Origin: Prado023 sp963753075 | GTDB lineage: Bacteria > Actinomycetota > Actinomycetes > S36-B12 > CAIYMF01 | DNA: 64,000 nucleotides | Assembly (NCBI GenBank): GCA_963753075.1 | Contig: CAVWAR010000002.1 | Coordinates: 558,001 to 622,000 of the forward strand | Reading direction: 5' to 3' | Shown here: piece after piece, positions 44,864 through 53,404 of the stretch | Layout of the letters: each line of letters begins with the position of its first letter | How positions within the stretch are numbered: the first letter of the stretch is position 1 | The notes under the pieces: model-generated | The model's input: only the letters and a program-made list of their open reading frames with translations | Databases searched by the model: none | Told to the model about the DNA's origin: nothing | Made by a program: the position numbers and the translations under genes

Positions 44864-45867
44864 CCGCCGCTGCGCTGGCACTCGGCGGCAACCTCGGCGA
44901 CCCGCGGGCACGTCTGCGCGAGGCGGTGGCCGGCCTGTCAGGCCATCCGGACGTTGTCGTGACCGCTGTCTCCAGCCTGTGGCGGACCGAGGCCGTGGGC
45001 GGACCGGAGCAGCCGAACTACCTCAACGCTGTCGTGCTGATCGAGACGTCGCTGGACAGCCGTGGCCTGCTCGAGCTCGCCCACACCCTCGAGGAGCGCG
45101 CCGGCCGTGTCCGCGACGCTCGATGGGGCCCGCGCACGTTGGACGTCGATCTCCTGGACGTCGATGGGCAGCGCTCGGATGATCCGCAGCTCACCCTGCC
45201 CCACCCGCGTGCGCACGAGCGGGCCTTCGTCATGGTCCCGTGGGCCGAGGTGGCCCCCGACTTCGTGCTGAGCCCAGCGGGAACGGACCCGCGCACGGTC
45301 GGCCAGTGGGCCGCCTCGATGCACCGGCCAGCACCGAACGCTCGTCGAGGAGGGCCCATGGTGGAGATGAAGCCCACCTCGATCCCCTCGCTGCTGGGTG
45401 TCGCCGCCATCGCAGCCCTGGTGGGCTGGGGATTCGTCGCCTGGGTCGACAGCAACGGCCGGCTCCCGGCGGTGCCGTGGATGCCTGTCCTGATCATCTG
45501 GGTCGTGGCCGGGTTCGTCGGCGCATGGGCAGTGGTGGCCCGGCGCCGGCTGCACCCCGAGGCCGGGAATCCGCGGATGGCATCGCTGGCCGCGGCTCGA
45601 ACGACCGCTCTGGCCTTCGCGGGCTCGCGGACCGGGGCGGTCATCTGCGGCCTCTACGGCGGAATCGCGCTGCGGCTGATCCAGGAGACCGCCGTCGCCG
45701 CAGGTCGGGAGCGGCTGCTGGCCGCGGCACTGGCATCCCTGGGCGGACTGGTCCTGGCCGCCCTGTCGCTTTGGTTGGAGAGCATCTGCCGGCTGCCCGA
45801 GGACCACGACGAGGGTGGCTCCCGGTCGATGGGCTCCGGCCCGGATGCGGCCGGCGCGGCGTCCTGA
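44860..45867 (+). CDS. folK: FolK pyrophosphokinase fused in frame to DUF3180
   Basis: 335 residues in one open frame. Residues 1-160 are HPPK: LALGGNLGDPRARL, SSLWRTEAVGG, RDARWGPRTLDVDLL (Mg-binding Asp pair) and LPHPRAHERAFVMVP. From residue 167 the sequence is DUF3180: MKPTSIPSLLGVAAIAALVG with about four membrane helices. In related genomes these are separate genes; here the folK stop is missing. A strong ribosome site (GAGGAGGG, 45347) just before the DUF3180 part suggests that the 169-residue membrane protein is also made alone from 45358. FolK transfers pyrophosphate from ATP to hydroxymethyl-dihydropterin; DUF3180 has no known role. Confidence 0.85.
   Translation: MTAAALALGGNLGDPRARLREAVAGLSGHPDVVVTAVSSLWRTEAVGGPEQPNYLNAVVLIETSLDSRGLLELAHTLEERAGRVRDARWGPRTLDVDLLDVDGQRSDDPQLTLPHPRAHERAFVMVPWAEVAPDFVLSPAGTDPRTVGQWAASMHRPAPNARRGGPMVEMKPTSIPSLLGVAAIAALVGWGFVAWVDSNGRLPAVPWMPVLIIWVVAGFVGAWAVVARRRLHPEAGNPRMASLAAARTTALAFAGSRTGAVICGLYGGIALRLIQETAVAAGRERLLAAALASLGGLVLAALSLWLESICRLPEDHDEGGSRSMGSGPDAAGAAS
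45347..45360 (+). promoter_or_regulatory. Internal ribosome site and start for DUF3180
   Basis: GAGGAGGG lies inside the folK-DUF3180 frame, 3 nt before ATG 45358 and 6 nt before GTG 45361. Its precise place at the domain border argues that it is the retained start of a once separate gene. Confidence 0.55.
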
Positions 45868-45920
45868 GCCTGCTCCGGGCCGGCGACCCACTCCGGGATG
45901 GCAGCGAGCCGGGCGTGGAC

Positions 45921-45926
45921 TACCGT
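45921..45926 (+). promoter_or_regulatory. -10 box, leaderless promoter of the 102-residue gene
   Basis: TACCGT ends 7 nt before ATG 45934. No Shine-Dalgarno sequence is present. Confidence 0.5.
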
Positions 45927-45933
45927 TCACCCC

Positions 45934-46242
45934 ATGAGTGACCACGGCACGGCACATCCCGACCTCGCCTACGAGGACTGGCCCTACGACGACCTCCGCG
46001 ACGCGGCGTTCGACCGGGCCCGGCAGCGCCACGACCTGCAGTTCTTCGTCGACCTCATGGCGCACACCCCAGCGCTGACAGCCACCGCCGACGAGGGCGG
46101 CTCGCTCGGGGAGACCGCGGGATCGTTCCTGGAGACGATCGAGGCCTGCCGTGAGGCGTTCAGCCACACCGGGGTCGGCGACCTCGAGCCCCTCTTCGTC
46201 GCCGTCTTCTCCACCTACCTGCGCGAACACCCGGAAGGCTGA
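45934..46242 (+). CDS. Small soluble protein of unknown function
   Basis: 102 residues, acidic, no membrane segment. It contains YEDWPYDDLRDAAFDRARQR, then DLQFFVDLMAHTPA and YLREHPEG. I do not recognise a family. The leaderless -10 box at 45921 supports the start and hence a real gene. It lies between the folate operon and the convergent NuoD-like gene, a position often held by small conserved actinobacterial proteins. Confidence 0.65.
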   Translation: MSDHGTAHPDLAYEDWPYDDLRDAAFDRARQRHDLQFFVDLMAHTPALTATADEGGSLGETAGSFLETIEACREAFSHTGVGDLEPLFVAVFSTYLREHPEG

Positions 46243-46275
46243 GCCATGCCGGGGCGGGACGCCCACCCATGGCCG

Positions 46276-47424
46276 TCAGCGATCGACGTCCCCGCAGACG
46301 ATCAGGAAGCTGGCCAGGGCGGCTGGAAGATCCGCCACCGCCGTGCCCGCCAGGGCGGCACCCATCGCCGCCGCATTGCCGAACCCGGCGCTGCGCAGCT
46401 TGAGCCGCCACGGGGTGCGGTCATTGCGTGAGACCAGCAGGTAGCCGTTGATGCCCGTCGGGTTCTCTGTCCAGGTGTAGGTCGTTCCTTCGGGGACTCG
46501 AACCACCTTCGGCAGCCGCACGTCCACGGGCTGGCCGGCGGACTCGCCGAGCCGAATCACAGCCCACCGCACCACATCGATGCTGGTGGCCAGCTCCTCG
46601 ACGAGCAGTCGGACCCGGGCCCGGGCATCTCCCCGCTCGGAGGTCGGCACCGGGAACGAGGGGTACGGCAGGCAGGCGTCGTCTCGGCGCAGATCCAGGT
46701 CCACGCCGCTCGCGCGGGCCACGGGCCCGGAGGCGCCGAATCCCAGTGCCAGCTCGCGAGTGAGCACCGCAACGTCGGCGTACTCCGAGTCCAGCAGCGT
46801 GCGCAGCTCGGGGCCGTCCAGGAGGCCCAGCGCGCAGCTGGCGTCCTCGCGCGACCACAGCCCGGCAGCCGAGCTGACCCGGTCCAGCCATGCGACGCTG
46901 ACGTCAGCCCGGACGCCTCCCACCTGGCAGAACATGGGGTGCACACGGTGGCCAGTCGCCCCCTCGAGCAGGTCGAGCACCTCGCCCCGCCAGGCCCACG
47001 CTCCCGTCCGCCAGGCCTGCGGGAGGTCCCCGGGGAGTGGGGCCAGGAACGCCAGGTGGTGGGCGATGCGGGTCAGCTCGCACAGCAGGATCCTGATGTC
47101 CTGGGCGCGGGGCGCAGGGGTCAGGCCGAGGGCTCGCTCCACGCCGACCACAACCCCGATCTCGGAGCAGAACGCCGACAGCCAGTCGTGGCGATCGACG
47201 AGCATGATGATCTGACGGTAGTCGCGGGACTCGAAGAGCTTCTCCGCGCCGCGGTGCACGCTGCCCGGGATCCACTGCGCGGCCACCACGGAGCCGGCCT
47301 CGACCTCGAGGGCGATCTGCGGCAGGCCGTCCAGGGTCGGGTGGTCGGACCCCAGGCCGATCTCCTGCGGGCAGTGGGCGACGTCGACGACCCGGTGGAC
47401 GGCGCTGGCTCCCTGGGCACTCAC
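46276..47424 (-). CDS. NuoD-like protein (complex I 49-kDa / hydrogenase large-subunit family)
   Basis: 382 residues. SVHRGAEKLFESRDYRQ with a following DRHDW corresponds to the HRG-EK and D-R motifs of NuoD, and PTGINGYLLVS and the C-terminal CGDVDR match its final strand. No other complex I gene is nearby, so it is an orphan paralogue and probably not a core subunit. A similar NuoD-like gene is known beside the folate/pan genes in other actinobacteria (recalled, not checked). The GTG start follows a leftward TAGGGT box by 6 nt. Confidence 0.75.
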   Translation of the reverse strand: MSAQGASAVHRVVDVAHCPQEIGLGSDHPTLDGLPQIALEVEAGSVVAAQWIPGSVHRGAEKLFESRDYRQIIMLVDRHDWLSAFCSEIGVVVGVERALGLTPAPRAQDIRILLCELTRIAHHLAFLAPLPGDLPQAWRTGAWAWRGEVLDLLEGATGHRVHPMFCQVGGVRADVSVAWLDRVSSAAGLWSREDASCALGLLDGPELRTLLDSEYADVAVLTRELALGFGASGPVARASGVDLDLRRDDACLPYPSFPVPTSERGDARARVRLLVEELATSIDVVRWAVIRLGESAGQPVDVRLPKVVRVPEGTTYTWTENPTGINGYLLVSRNDRTPWRLKLRSAGFGNAAAMGAALAGTAVADLPAALASFLIVCGDVDR

Positions 47425-47430
47425 CCGCCA

Positions 47431-47436
47431 ACCCTA
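47431..47436 (-). promoter_or_regulatory. -10 box, leaderless promoter of the NuoD-like gene
   Basis: Leftward TAGGGT stands 6 nt before GTG 47424. It is interleaved with the rightward promoter of the PH-domain gene; only 35 bp separate the two start codons. Confidence 0.5.
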
Positions 47437-47447
47437 TGCCGATGATC

Positions 47448-47453
47448 TACGCT
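47448..47453 (+). promoter_or_regulatory. -10 box, leaderless promoter of the first PH-domain gene
   Basis: TACGCT ends 6 nt before ATG 47460. Confidence 0.5.
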
Positions 47454-47459
47454 GCAGAC

Positions 47460-47966
47460 ATGCTCGAGCCCCTGTCAGTCGACGATGCGTTCGCCCCGCC
47501 GGGGGAGCCCTGGCACCCGGTCTCGCCGCGGCTGGCCACCGCACGCCGGATCACGATGATGCTGGTCATGCTGGTCGTGCTCGCGGGCCTGGTGGTCCTG
47601 GCGATCGTGCCCGAGTTGCGCACGGTCGCCCTGATCCTGGTGGCTGTCTGGCTTGCCCTCCTGGTCTACCTGTGGTGGCTCATCGGGCGGCGGGTCCGCT
47701 CCTTCGGGTATGCCGAGCGCGCCGATGACCTGCTCGTGACCAGCGGGATCATGTTCCGCCGGCTCGTGATCGTGCCCTACGGCCGGATGCAGCTGGTCGA
47801 CATCACCGCCGGGCCGTTGGATCGACGCCTGGGCGTGGCGACCGTGCAGCTGCACACGGCTGCCGCCACCACGAATGCGACGATCCCCGGCCTCCCGCCC
47901 GCGGAGGCCGCGAGCCTTCGTGACCGGCTCGCTGCCCGGGGGGAGCAGCGGAGCGCCGGCCTGTGA
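47460..47966 (+). CDS. PH domain-containing membrane protein (YdbS-like, bPH2)
   Basis: 168 residues. Two adjacent helices (MMLVMLVVLAGLVVLAIV and VALILVAVWLALLVYLWWLI) precede a bPH2 domain with DDLLVTSGIMFRRLVIVPYG, RMQLVDITAGPLDRRLGVA and VQLHTAAATTNATIPGL. It resembles YdbS of Bacillus, which works with YdbT in protection against certain bacteriocins; a similar role here is unproven. The stop overlaps the second PH gene as GTGA. Confidence 0.85.
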   Translation: MLEPLSVDDAFAPPGEPWHPVSPRLATARRITMMLVMLVVLAGLVVLAIVPELRTVALILVAVWLALLVYLWWLIGRRVRSFGYAERADDLLVTSGIMFRRLVIVPYGRMQLVDITAGPLDRRLGVATVQLHTAAATTNATIPGLPPAEAASLRDRLAARGEQRSAGL

Positions 47967-49624
47967 CCGAAGCGCCCGCAGCTGGACCCGGCCCACAGGA
48001 GGGGGCCGGCATGTCTCCCGGCCCGGATCTGCCCATCGGACCGCCCGCCGGGTCCGCTTCCGAGTGGGCCACCCCGCGTCGTCGTACCCACCCGTTGACA
48101 CCCTGGGTCAGCTCCGTGCGCACCATCGCCGTGCTGATCGGCGTCCTGCTGGTCTTCGGCGGCGGGAACCTCCGCGGTCTGGCCGGTGAGATCGGGGGCC
48201 TGCTCGGGCTCCTGCTGATCGTGGCCGGCATCGCCACCCTGCTGCTGATCTCGGTGGCCGTGAACTACCTCGCGTGGACGCGGACGGAGTTCTTCTTCGA
48301 CACGTCCGGTGACTTCCGGCTCGACTCAGGGATCCTGCAGCGCAACGAGCGGCGGCTGACGCTGTCGCGCCTGCAGAGCGCGGACATCAACCGACCCCTG
48401 CTGGGGCGGGTGGTCGGGCTCTCGCAGCTGCGCATCGAGGTCGCGGGTGGTGGTGACTCCCGGGTGGTGCTGTCCTACCTGTCCGACGCCGACGCCCAGG
48501 CCCTGCGCGCGGAGATCATCGCCCGGGCCGCGGGCATGGCCCCGGATGTCGGTGAGGCCCCGGAGGCAGTCCTGGCAACGGTGCCCACCAACGACCTGAT
48601 CGTCAGCCTGCTGCTGCGCAGCGAGACGATGATCCTGTTCGGCGTCACGATCCTGGTCGTGCTGACCGTGACCACGTCGGAGGGCCCGTCCGGGCTGCTG
48701 CTGATCCTGGTGACCGGAGGTCTGCCGCTGCTGACCGTGTTCGGGCAGTTCGGTCGTTACTTCGGGTTCACCGTGGCCGACTCCCCCGACGGACTGCGGC
48801 TGCGCCACGGGCTGATCAACGTGCAGAGCCAGACCGTCCCACCCGGTCGTGTCCAGGCGATCGAGATCTCCGAGCCCCTGCTGTGGCGGCGGCGCGGCTG
48901 GGTTCGGGTCTCACTCAACGTCGCCGGTCTGCAGTCGGAGCAGGACAACGCCCAGGAGCATGTGCTGCTTCCGGTGGCCCCCCACGACGTGGCCCGTCAG
49001 ATCATCGCCCGGGTCATGCCCGGGGTGGATCCAGGCGCCCTGGAGTTCGTCCCCGCTCCGCCGGCGGCCCGTCGCCGGGCGTGGCTCCAGTTCAGGAACC
49101 TCGGCGTCGCCCATGACGAACTGGTCCTCGCGACCAGCCGCGGCTTCCTGACCCGACGCGTGGCGGTGATCCCGCATGCGCGGACCCAGTCCGTCGAGGT
49201 CACCCGGGGTCCCTGGCAGCGCCGCCTTGGCCTGGCATCGGTGCAGGTCGACTCGACGCCCGGGCCGGTGACCGTCGTCGCGTTGTACCGATCTGCCAGC
49301 GATGCCCGCGCAATCGCCGAGGAGCAACTGGTCCGGGCCGCGGCCGCCCGCGCCGCAGGGCCGTCGGAGCGGTGGATGACCGGACGTGGAACGACTCCAC
49401 CGGATGCTCCCGGGGCCACCCCGGGGGCGGAGCCCACCGACGCTCGGCACGTGGGTGCCGTCGATCCCACGCGCGGGCTCCCGACCTCGGAGTCCGGCAC
49501 CTCGGGGACACCCGCCTCGGGGCCGGCAGGCGTCGGCCCGGCGGGTGCCGGCCGCACGGGTGGTGGACCGACTGACGACCCGCTGGCCCCCTCGGGGCCG
49601 GCCGGGCCGACCGGTTCCCCGTAG
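47963..49624 (+). CDS. PH domain-containing membrane protein (YdbT-like, tandem bPH2)
   Basis: 553 residues. Two pairs of helices (around 50-100 and 205-260) alternate with bPH2 domains: TSGDFRLDSGILQRNERRLTL with LSRLQSADINRPLLGR, then LRHGLINVQSQTVPPGRVQA, and a third copy VLATSRGFLTRRVAVIPHA. The last 85 residues are Pro/Gly/Thr-rich. Paired with the preceding gene by a GTGA overlap, as ydbS and ydbT are in Bacillus. Likely an integral membrane complex of unknown substrate. Confidence 0.85.
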   Translation: MTEAPAAGPGPQEGAGMSPGPDLPIGPPAGSASEWATPRRRTHPLTPWVSSVRTIAVLIGVLLVFGGGNLRGLAGEIGGLLGLLLIVAGIATLLLISVAVNYLAWTRTEFFFDTSGDFRLDSGILQRNERRLTLSRLQSADINRPLLGRVVGLSQLRIEVAGGGDSRVVLSYLSDADAQALRAEIIARAAGMAPDVGEAPEAVLATVPTNDLIVSLLLRSETMILFGVTILVVLTVTTSEGPSGLLLILVTGGLPLLTVFGQFGRYFGFTVADSPDGLRLRHGLINVQSQTVPPGRVQAIEISEPLLWRRRGWVRVSLNVAGLQSEQDNAQEHVLLPVAPHDVARQIIARVMPGVDPGALEFVPAPPAARRRAWLQFRNLGVAHDELVLATSRGFLTRRVAVIPHARTQSVEVTRGPWQRRLGLASVQVDSTPGPVTVVALYRSASDARAIAEEQLVRAAAARAAGPSERWMTGRGTTPPDAPGATPGAEPTDARHVGAVDPTRGLPTSESGTSGTPASGPAGVGPAGAGRTGGGPTDDPLAPSGPAGPTGSP

Positions 49625-49695
49625 ATCCGCGGTCCCGCACCCCCCCGGGGGGCCCCGACGGGCGCCGGGCGTCCGGGGGTGGCAGGCTGCCGGTG

Positions 49696-50592
49696 ATGAC
49701 CGGGCAGCTGGACTCCGACGACCGGCCGACCGCCCCACGCCTGGCGGTCGGTGTGATCGGCGTGGGCCGGGCCGGCGCCCCGCTGGCCGGGGCGTTGTCC
49801 CGCGCGGGGCATCCGCTCGTCGGTGCCCACGCCGTCACGGAGCGATCACGGCGCCGGGTGGCCGAGTTCCTGCCGGGCACACCGCTGCTCACGGCCGCTG
49901 AGGTCATGGCCCACGCGGACCTGGTCCTGCTGACGGTGCCCGATGATGTGCTGGCCGACCTCGTCGCCGGCCTGGCCGGGACGGGTGCCGTGACTCCCGG
50001 CCAGTTCATCGTCCATGCATCCGGCCGATTCGGGACTGAGGTGCTCGAGCCTGCGACCAGGCTGGGGGCGCTGCCCATCGCCCTGCACCCGGTCATGACC
50101 TTCACCGGGTCCCGGTCCGACCTGGACCGGCTGGCTGGGTGTCCATTCGGCGTGACGGCGCCCAGTGTCCTGAGGCCGGTCGCGGAGGCATTGGTCGTGG
50201 AGATGGGCGGGGACCCGATGTGGGTCCCTGAGGGAGCGCGACCGCTGTACCACGCGGCCCTGGCCAACGGCGCCAACCATCTGGTGACGCTCGTCGCGCA
50301 GACGCTGGACCTGCTGGCAACGGCGGGGATCGAGAATCCCGCCGCCCTCGTGCGCCCGCTGCTCACTGCAGCGCTGGAGAACGTGCTCGTCATGGGCGAC
50401 GACGCCCTGACGGGGCCGGTGGCACGCGGCGATGCCGGAACCGTCGCGGCACACCTGGCGGCGCTGTCCCGGGCGGCGCCCGAGGCGCGGGCGGCCTATG
50501 TCGCCATGGCCAGGCTGACGGCCGACCGTGCGCTCGCGGCCGGCCGACTGGACCCCGCGGCGGCCGAATCCCTGCTCGACGTGCTTGGGTGA
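49696..50592 (+). CDS. Rossmann-like and DUF2520 domain oxidoreductase
   Basis: 298 residues. AVGVIGVGRAGAPLAGALSR is the NADP-binding motif, LVLLTVPDDVLADL follows, and the C-terminal DUF2520 domain has LHPVMTFTG and HAALANGANHLVTLV. It resembles ketopantoate reductase-like or proC-like dehydrogenases, and its fixed place before panC has suggested a role in pantothenate synthesis; this is inference. ATG 49696 lies 7 nt after a CAGGCT box. Confidence 0.85.
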   Translation: MTGQLDSDDRPTAPRLAVGVIGVGRAGAPLAGALSRAGHPLVGAHAVTERSRRRVAEFLPGTPLLTAAEVMAHADLVLLTVPDDVLADLVAGLAGTGAVTPGQFIVHASGRFGTEVLEPATRLGALPIALHPVMTFTGSRSDLDRLAGCPFGVTAPSVLRPVAEALVVEMGGDPMWVPEGARPLYHAALANGANHLVTLVAQTLDLLATAGIENPAALVRPLLTAALENVLVMGDDALTGPVARGDAGTVAAHLAALSRAAPEARAAYVAMARLTADRALAAGRLDPAAAESLLDVLG

Positions 50593-50647
50593 CCGCACCG
50601 CACCCCAGCAACCCCCCGGCTGCGGGCTCATCGGGGGGATCTGGCGG

Positions 50648-50675
50648 TTCGCACAGGCCGCTGACGCACTAGGGT
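50648..50675 (+). promoter_or_regulatory. Candidate promoter of panC-nadB-nadC-coaX
   Basis: TTCGCA and TAGGGT are 16 bp apart in the 214-bp spacer before panC, leaving a leader of about 125 nt. Confidence 0.4.
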
Positions 50676-50806
50676 CATCGACGGGATCGATCGACCTGAG
50701 TCCAGCCGTGTCTGCACGGACGCTTCGCTGGGATGGCGCACGCGCCCTTGGCGTGGACCACCCCTCAGGCTGGGTCGATGAGCGGATGGATCGTGGGAGG
50801 AACGAG

Positions 50807-51712
50807 ATGAGCAGTTCGGAGGAGCCGGCGGGCCCGCCGCCGGTCATGCGGGTGGTTCGCACCCGGGAGTCACTCGACGACGCCTATGCGTCCCTGCCGG
50901 TACCGTCGGTGCGGTCCGCACGCGCCGCCCGGGCAGTGGTCTTCACCATGGGTGCGCTGCACGAGGGCCACGTGGCCCTGATCCGGGCTGCCCGTGGGGA
51001 GGTGGGGCCCAAGGGGCACGTGACCGTGACCATCTTCGTCAACCCGCTCCAGTTCGCCGCCGGTGAGGACCTCGAGCGCTACCCGAGGGCCCTCAAGGCC
51101 GACCTGGCCGTGTGCGCAGCCGAGGACGTGGACCTGGTGTTCGCACCGGCCGTGGACGTGCTCTACCCCAACGGCGAACCCGACGTGCGCGTGGACCCGG
51201 GGCCGCTCGGGTCGATCCTGGAGGGGGCTGCCCGCCCTGGGCATTTCGGTGGGGTGCTCACCGTGGTGATGAAGCTGCTGCAGGTCACGCGGCCCGATGC
51301 GGCGTTCTTCGGGGAGAAGGACTACCAGCAGCTGACCCTCGTGCGACGCATGGCCGCCGACCTCAACATCCCCGCGCGGGTGCATGGCGTTCCCACGATC
51401 CGTGAGGCTGACGGCCTGGCGCGGTCCACCCGCAACCAGTACCTGACTGACGACGAGCGGACCCGCGCTGCTGCGGTGCCGGCCGCGCTTGCAGCGGGGG
51501 TCTCCGCCGCCGACCTCGGCCGCTCAGCTGACGCCGTCGTGGGGGCAGCTGAGCTCGAGCTGATGCGCGTTGGGCTGGCTCCGGACTACGTGGCGCTGAC
51601 CGATCCGGAGATGGGTCCGGCTCCCGAGGTGGGGCCGGCCAGGCTGCTGCTGGCCACTCGGGTCGGCCAGACGCGACTGATCGACAACACACCGGTTACG
51701 TTGCGCAGATGA
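50807..51712 (+). CDS. panC: Pantothenate synthetase
   Basis: 301 residues. FTMGALHEGHVALIR carries the ATP-binding HxGH, with IFVNPLQFAAGEDLERYPR, and FFGEKDYQQLTLVRRM holds the KMSKS-like region; VPTIREADGLARSTRN is intact. It condenses pantoate and beta-alanine. The start ATG 50807 follows GGAGGA; longer in-frame starts have no such site. There is no panD between it and nadB, so aspartate decarboxylase must be elsewhere. ATGA overlap with nadB. Confidence 0.95.
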   Translation: MSSSEEPAGPPPVMRVVRTRESLDDAYASLPVPSVRSARAARAVVFTMGALHEGHVALIRAARGEVGPKGHVTVTIFVNPLQFAAGEDLERYPRALKADLAVCAAEDVDLVFAPAVDVLYPNGEPDVRVDPGPLGSILEGAARPGHFGGVLTVVMKLLQVTRPDAAFFGEKDYQQLTLVRRMAADLNIPARVHGVPTIREADGLARSTRNQYLTDDERTRAAAVPAALAAGVSAADLGRSADAVVGAAELELMRVGLAPDYVALTDPEMGPAPEVGPARLLLATRVGQTRLIDNTPVTLRR

Positions 51713-53394
51713 GCATTGCGGGCCCAGGCCCCGACCGGTTGGTCATCCCGACCACGGTTGCTGCCACGGACCCGGGGTGGTTCACCTCCGCCGACGTCGT
51801 CGTCATAGGCTCGGGCGTCGCGGGGCTGTCGCTGGCCCTGAACATCCGCCGACTTGGGCACCGCGTGCTGGTCGTCACCAAGTCCTGGGTCGAGGAGGGC
51901 TCGACCCGGTGGGCGCAGGGCGGGATCGCCGCGGCACTCGACGATGGCGACTCCCCGGCCGACCACGAGCGCGACACCCTGGTGGCCGGTGCCGGGCTGT
52001 GCGACCCGGCAGCTGTCCATGAGCTCTGCACGCTGGGTCCGGCCGCTGTGCGCAACCTGATCGCCGCCGGGGCTCGCTTCGACCAGAACATCTCCGGGGG
52101 GATCGCCCTGACCCGCGAGGGCGGGCACCTGCATGACCGGATCGCGCACGCCGGCGGGGACGCTACGGGGGCCGAGATCTTCCGTGCCCTGGTGGCGGCA
52201 ATCGCCGGCGACCCGGGCATTGAGCTCGTGCAGCACGCCCTCGCCCTGGACCTGCTCACCGATACCCAGGGTGCGGTCCAGGGGATCACCCTGCACGTCA
52301 TCAACGAGGGCCAGCATGACGGCGTGGGGGCGGTGCTCGCCCCCGCGGTGGTGATCGCCACCGGCGGCCTGGGCCAGGTCTTCGCCCAGACGACGAACCC
52401 CGCGGTCGCCACCGGGGATGGCATGGCGATGGCCCTTCGCGCCGGGGCCGAGGTCGCCGACCTGGAGTTCGTGCAGTTCCACCCCACGGTGATGTACCTC
52501 GGACCGGACTCCACCGGCCAGCAGCCGCTGGTCAGCGAGGCAGTGCGCGGTGAGGGTGCCTTCCTCGTCGATGACGACGGCGTCCGGTTCATGCAGGGGG
52601 TCCATCCCCTGGCCGACCTGGCTCCCCGTGACGTCGTCGCCAAGGCCATCATGCGACGCATGCGCGAACAGCACCGGACGCACATGTGGCTCGATGCCCG
52701 AGCCCTGGGCGATCGGTGGGCGACCCGCTTCCCGACCATCCTCGAATCCTGCCACCGGTACGGGATCGACCCGACGCACGACCTGATCCCGGTGGCCCCG
52801 GCCCAGCACTACGCCTCCGGCGGGGTCCGCACAGACCTGCGCGGTCGGGCCAGCATCCCCGGCCTCTACGCGGCCGGTGAGGTTGCCTGCACCGGCGTGC
52901 ACGGCGCCAACCGGCTGGCCTCCAACTCGCTGCTCGAGGGCCTGGTCTTCCCGGAGCGGATCGTCTCAGCGCTCGCTGAAGGGCTGCCCAGGCGCCGGGA
53001 TCCCATCGTCCGCTCGGAGCACCGTGGCCTGGTCTCCGACACCAACAGGCGGCCGCTGCAGGCCCTGATGACCGAGGGTGTGGGCGTGTTGCGCAGCGCG
53101 GGGTCGCTGGCGGGTGCGGCCGCAGGGCTGGCCGACATGGTGGTCGGCGAGCTGCCCCAGGGGCGTAGCACGCAGGCGTGGGAGACCACGAACCTGCATG
53201 CCATCTCCTCGGTGCTCACTGCACATGCCCTGGCCCGGGAGGAGACTCGCGGCTCGCACTGGCGCGAGGACTTCCCGGACCGGGACGACAGCAGGTGGCG
53301 GGTCCGACTGGTCGCCAGTACCGACCCCGATGGTCTGGTCCAGACCCGGCGCGAGCCCGTGCCCGAGCATGACTACCGCACACCCGGGACCTGA
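51709..53394 (+). CDS. nadB: L-aspartate oxidase
   Basis: 561 residues. The FAD-binding motif is VVVIGSGVAGLSLAL near residue 30; the flavoprotein signature STRWAQGGIAAAL, the catalytic EFVQFHPT region and HYASGGVRTDLRGRASIPGL match NadB rather than SdhA. It oxidises aspartate to iminoaspartate, first step of de novo NAD synthesis. nadA is not in the window. nadC follows 10 bp later with its own GAGGAGG site. Confidence 0.93.
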   Translation: MSIAGPGPDRLVIPTTVAATDPGWFTSADVVVIGSGVAGLSLALNIRRLGHRVLVVTKSWVEEGSTRWAQGGIAAALDDGDSPADHERDTLVAGAGLCDPAAVHELCTLGPAAVRNLIAAGARFDQNISGGIALTREGGHLHDRIAHAGGDATGAEIFRALVAAIAGDPGIELVQHALALDLLTDTQGAVQGITLHVINEGQHDGVGAVLAPAVVIATGGLGQVFAQTTNPAVATGDGMAMALRAGAEVADLEFVQFHPTVMYLGPDSTGQQPLVSEAVRGEGAFLVDDDGVRFMQGVHPLADLAPRDVVAKAIMRRMREQHRTHMWLDARALGDRWATRFPTILESCHRYGIDPTHDLIPVAPAQHYASGGVRTDLRGRASIPGLYAAGEVACTGVHGANRLASNSLLEGLVFPERIVSALAEGLPRRRDPIVRSEHRGLVSDTNRRPLQALMTEGVGVLRSAGSLAGAAAGLADMVVGELPQGRSTQAWETTNLHAISSVLTAHALAREETRGSHWREDFPDRDDSRWRVRLVASTDPDGLVQTRREPVPEHDYRTPGT

Positions 53395-53404
53395 GGAGGC
53401 AACG

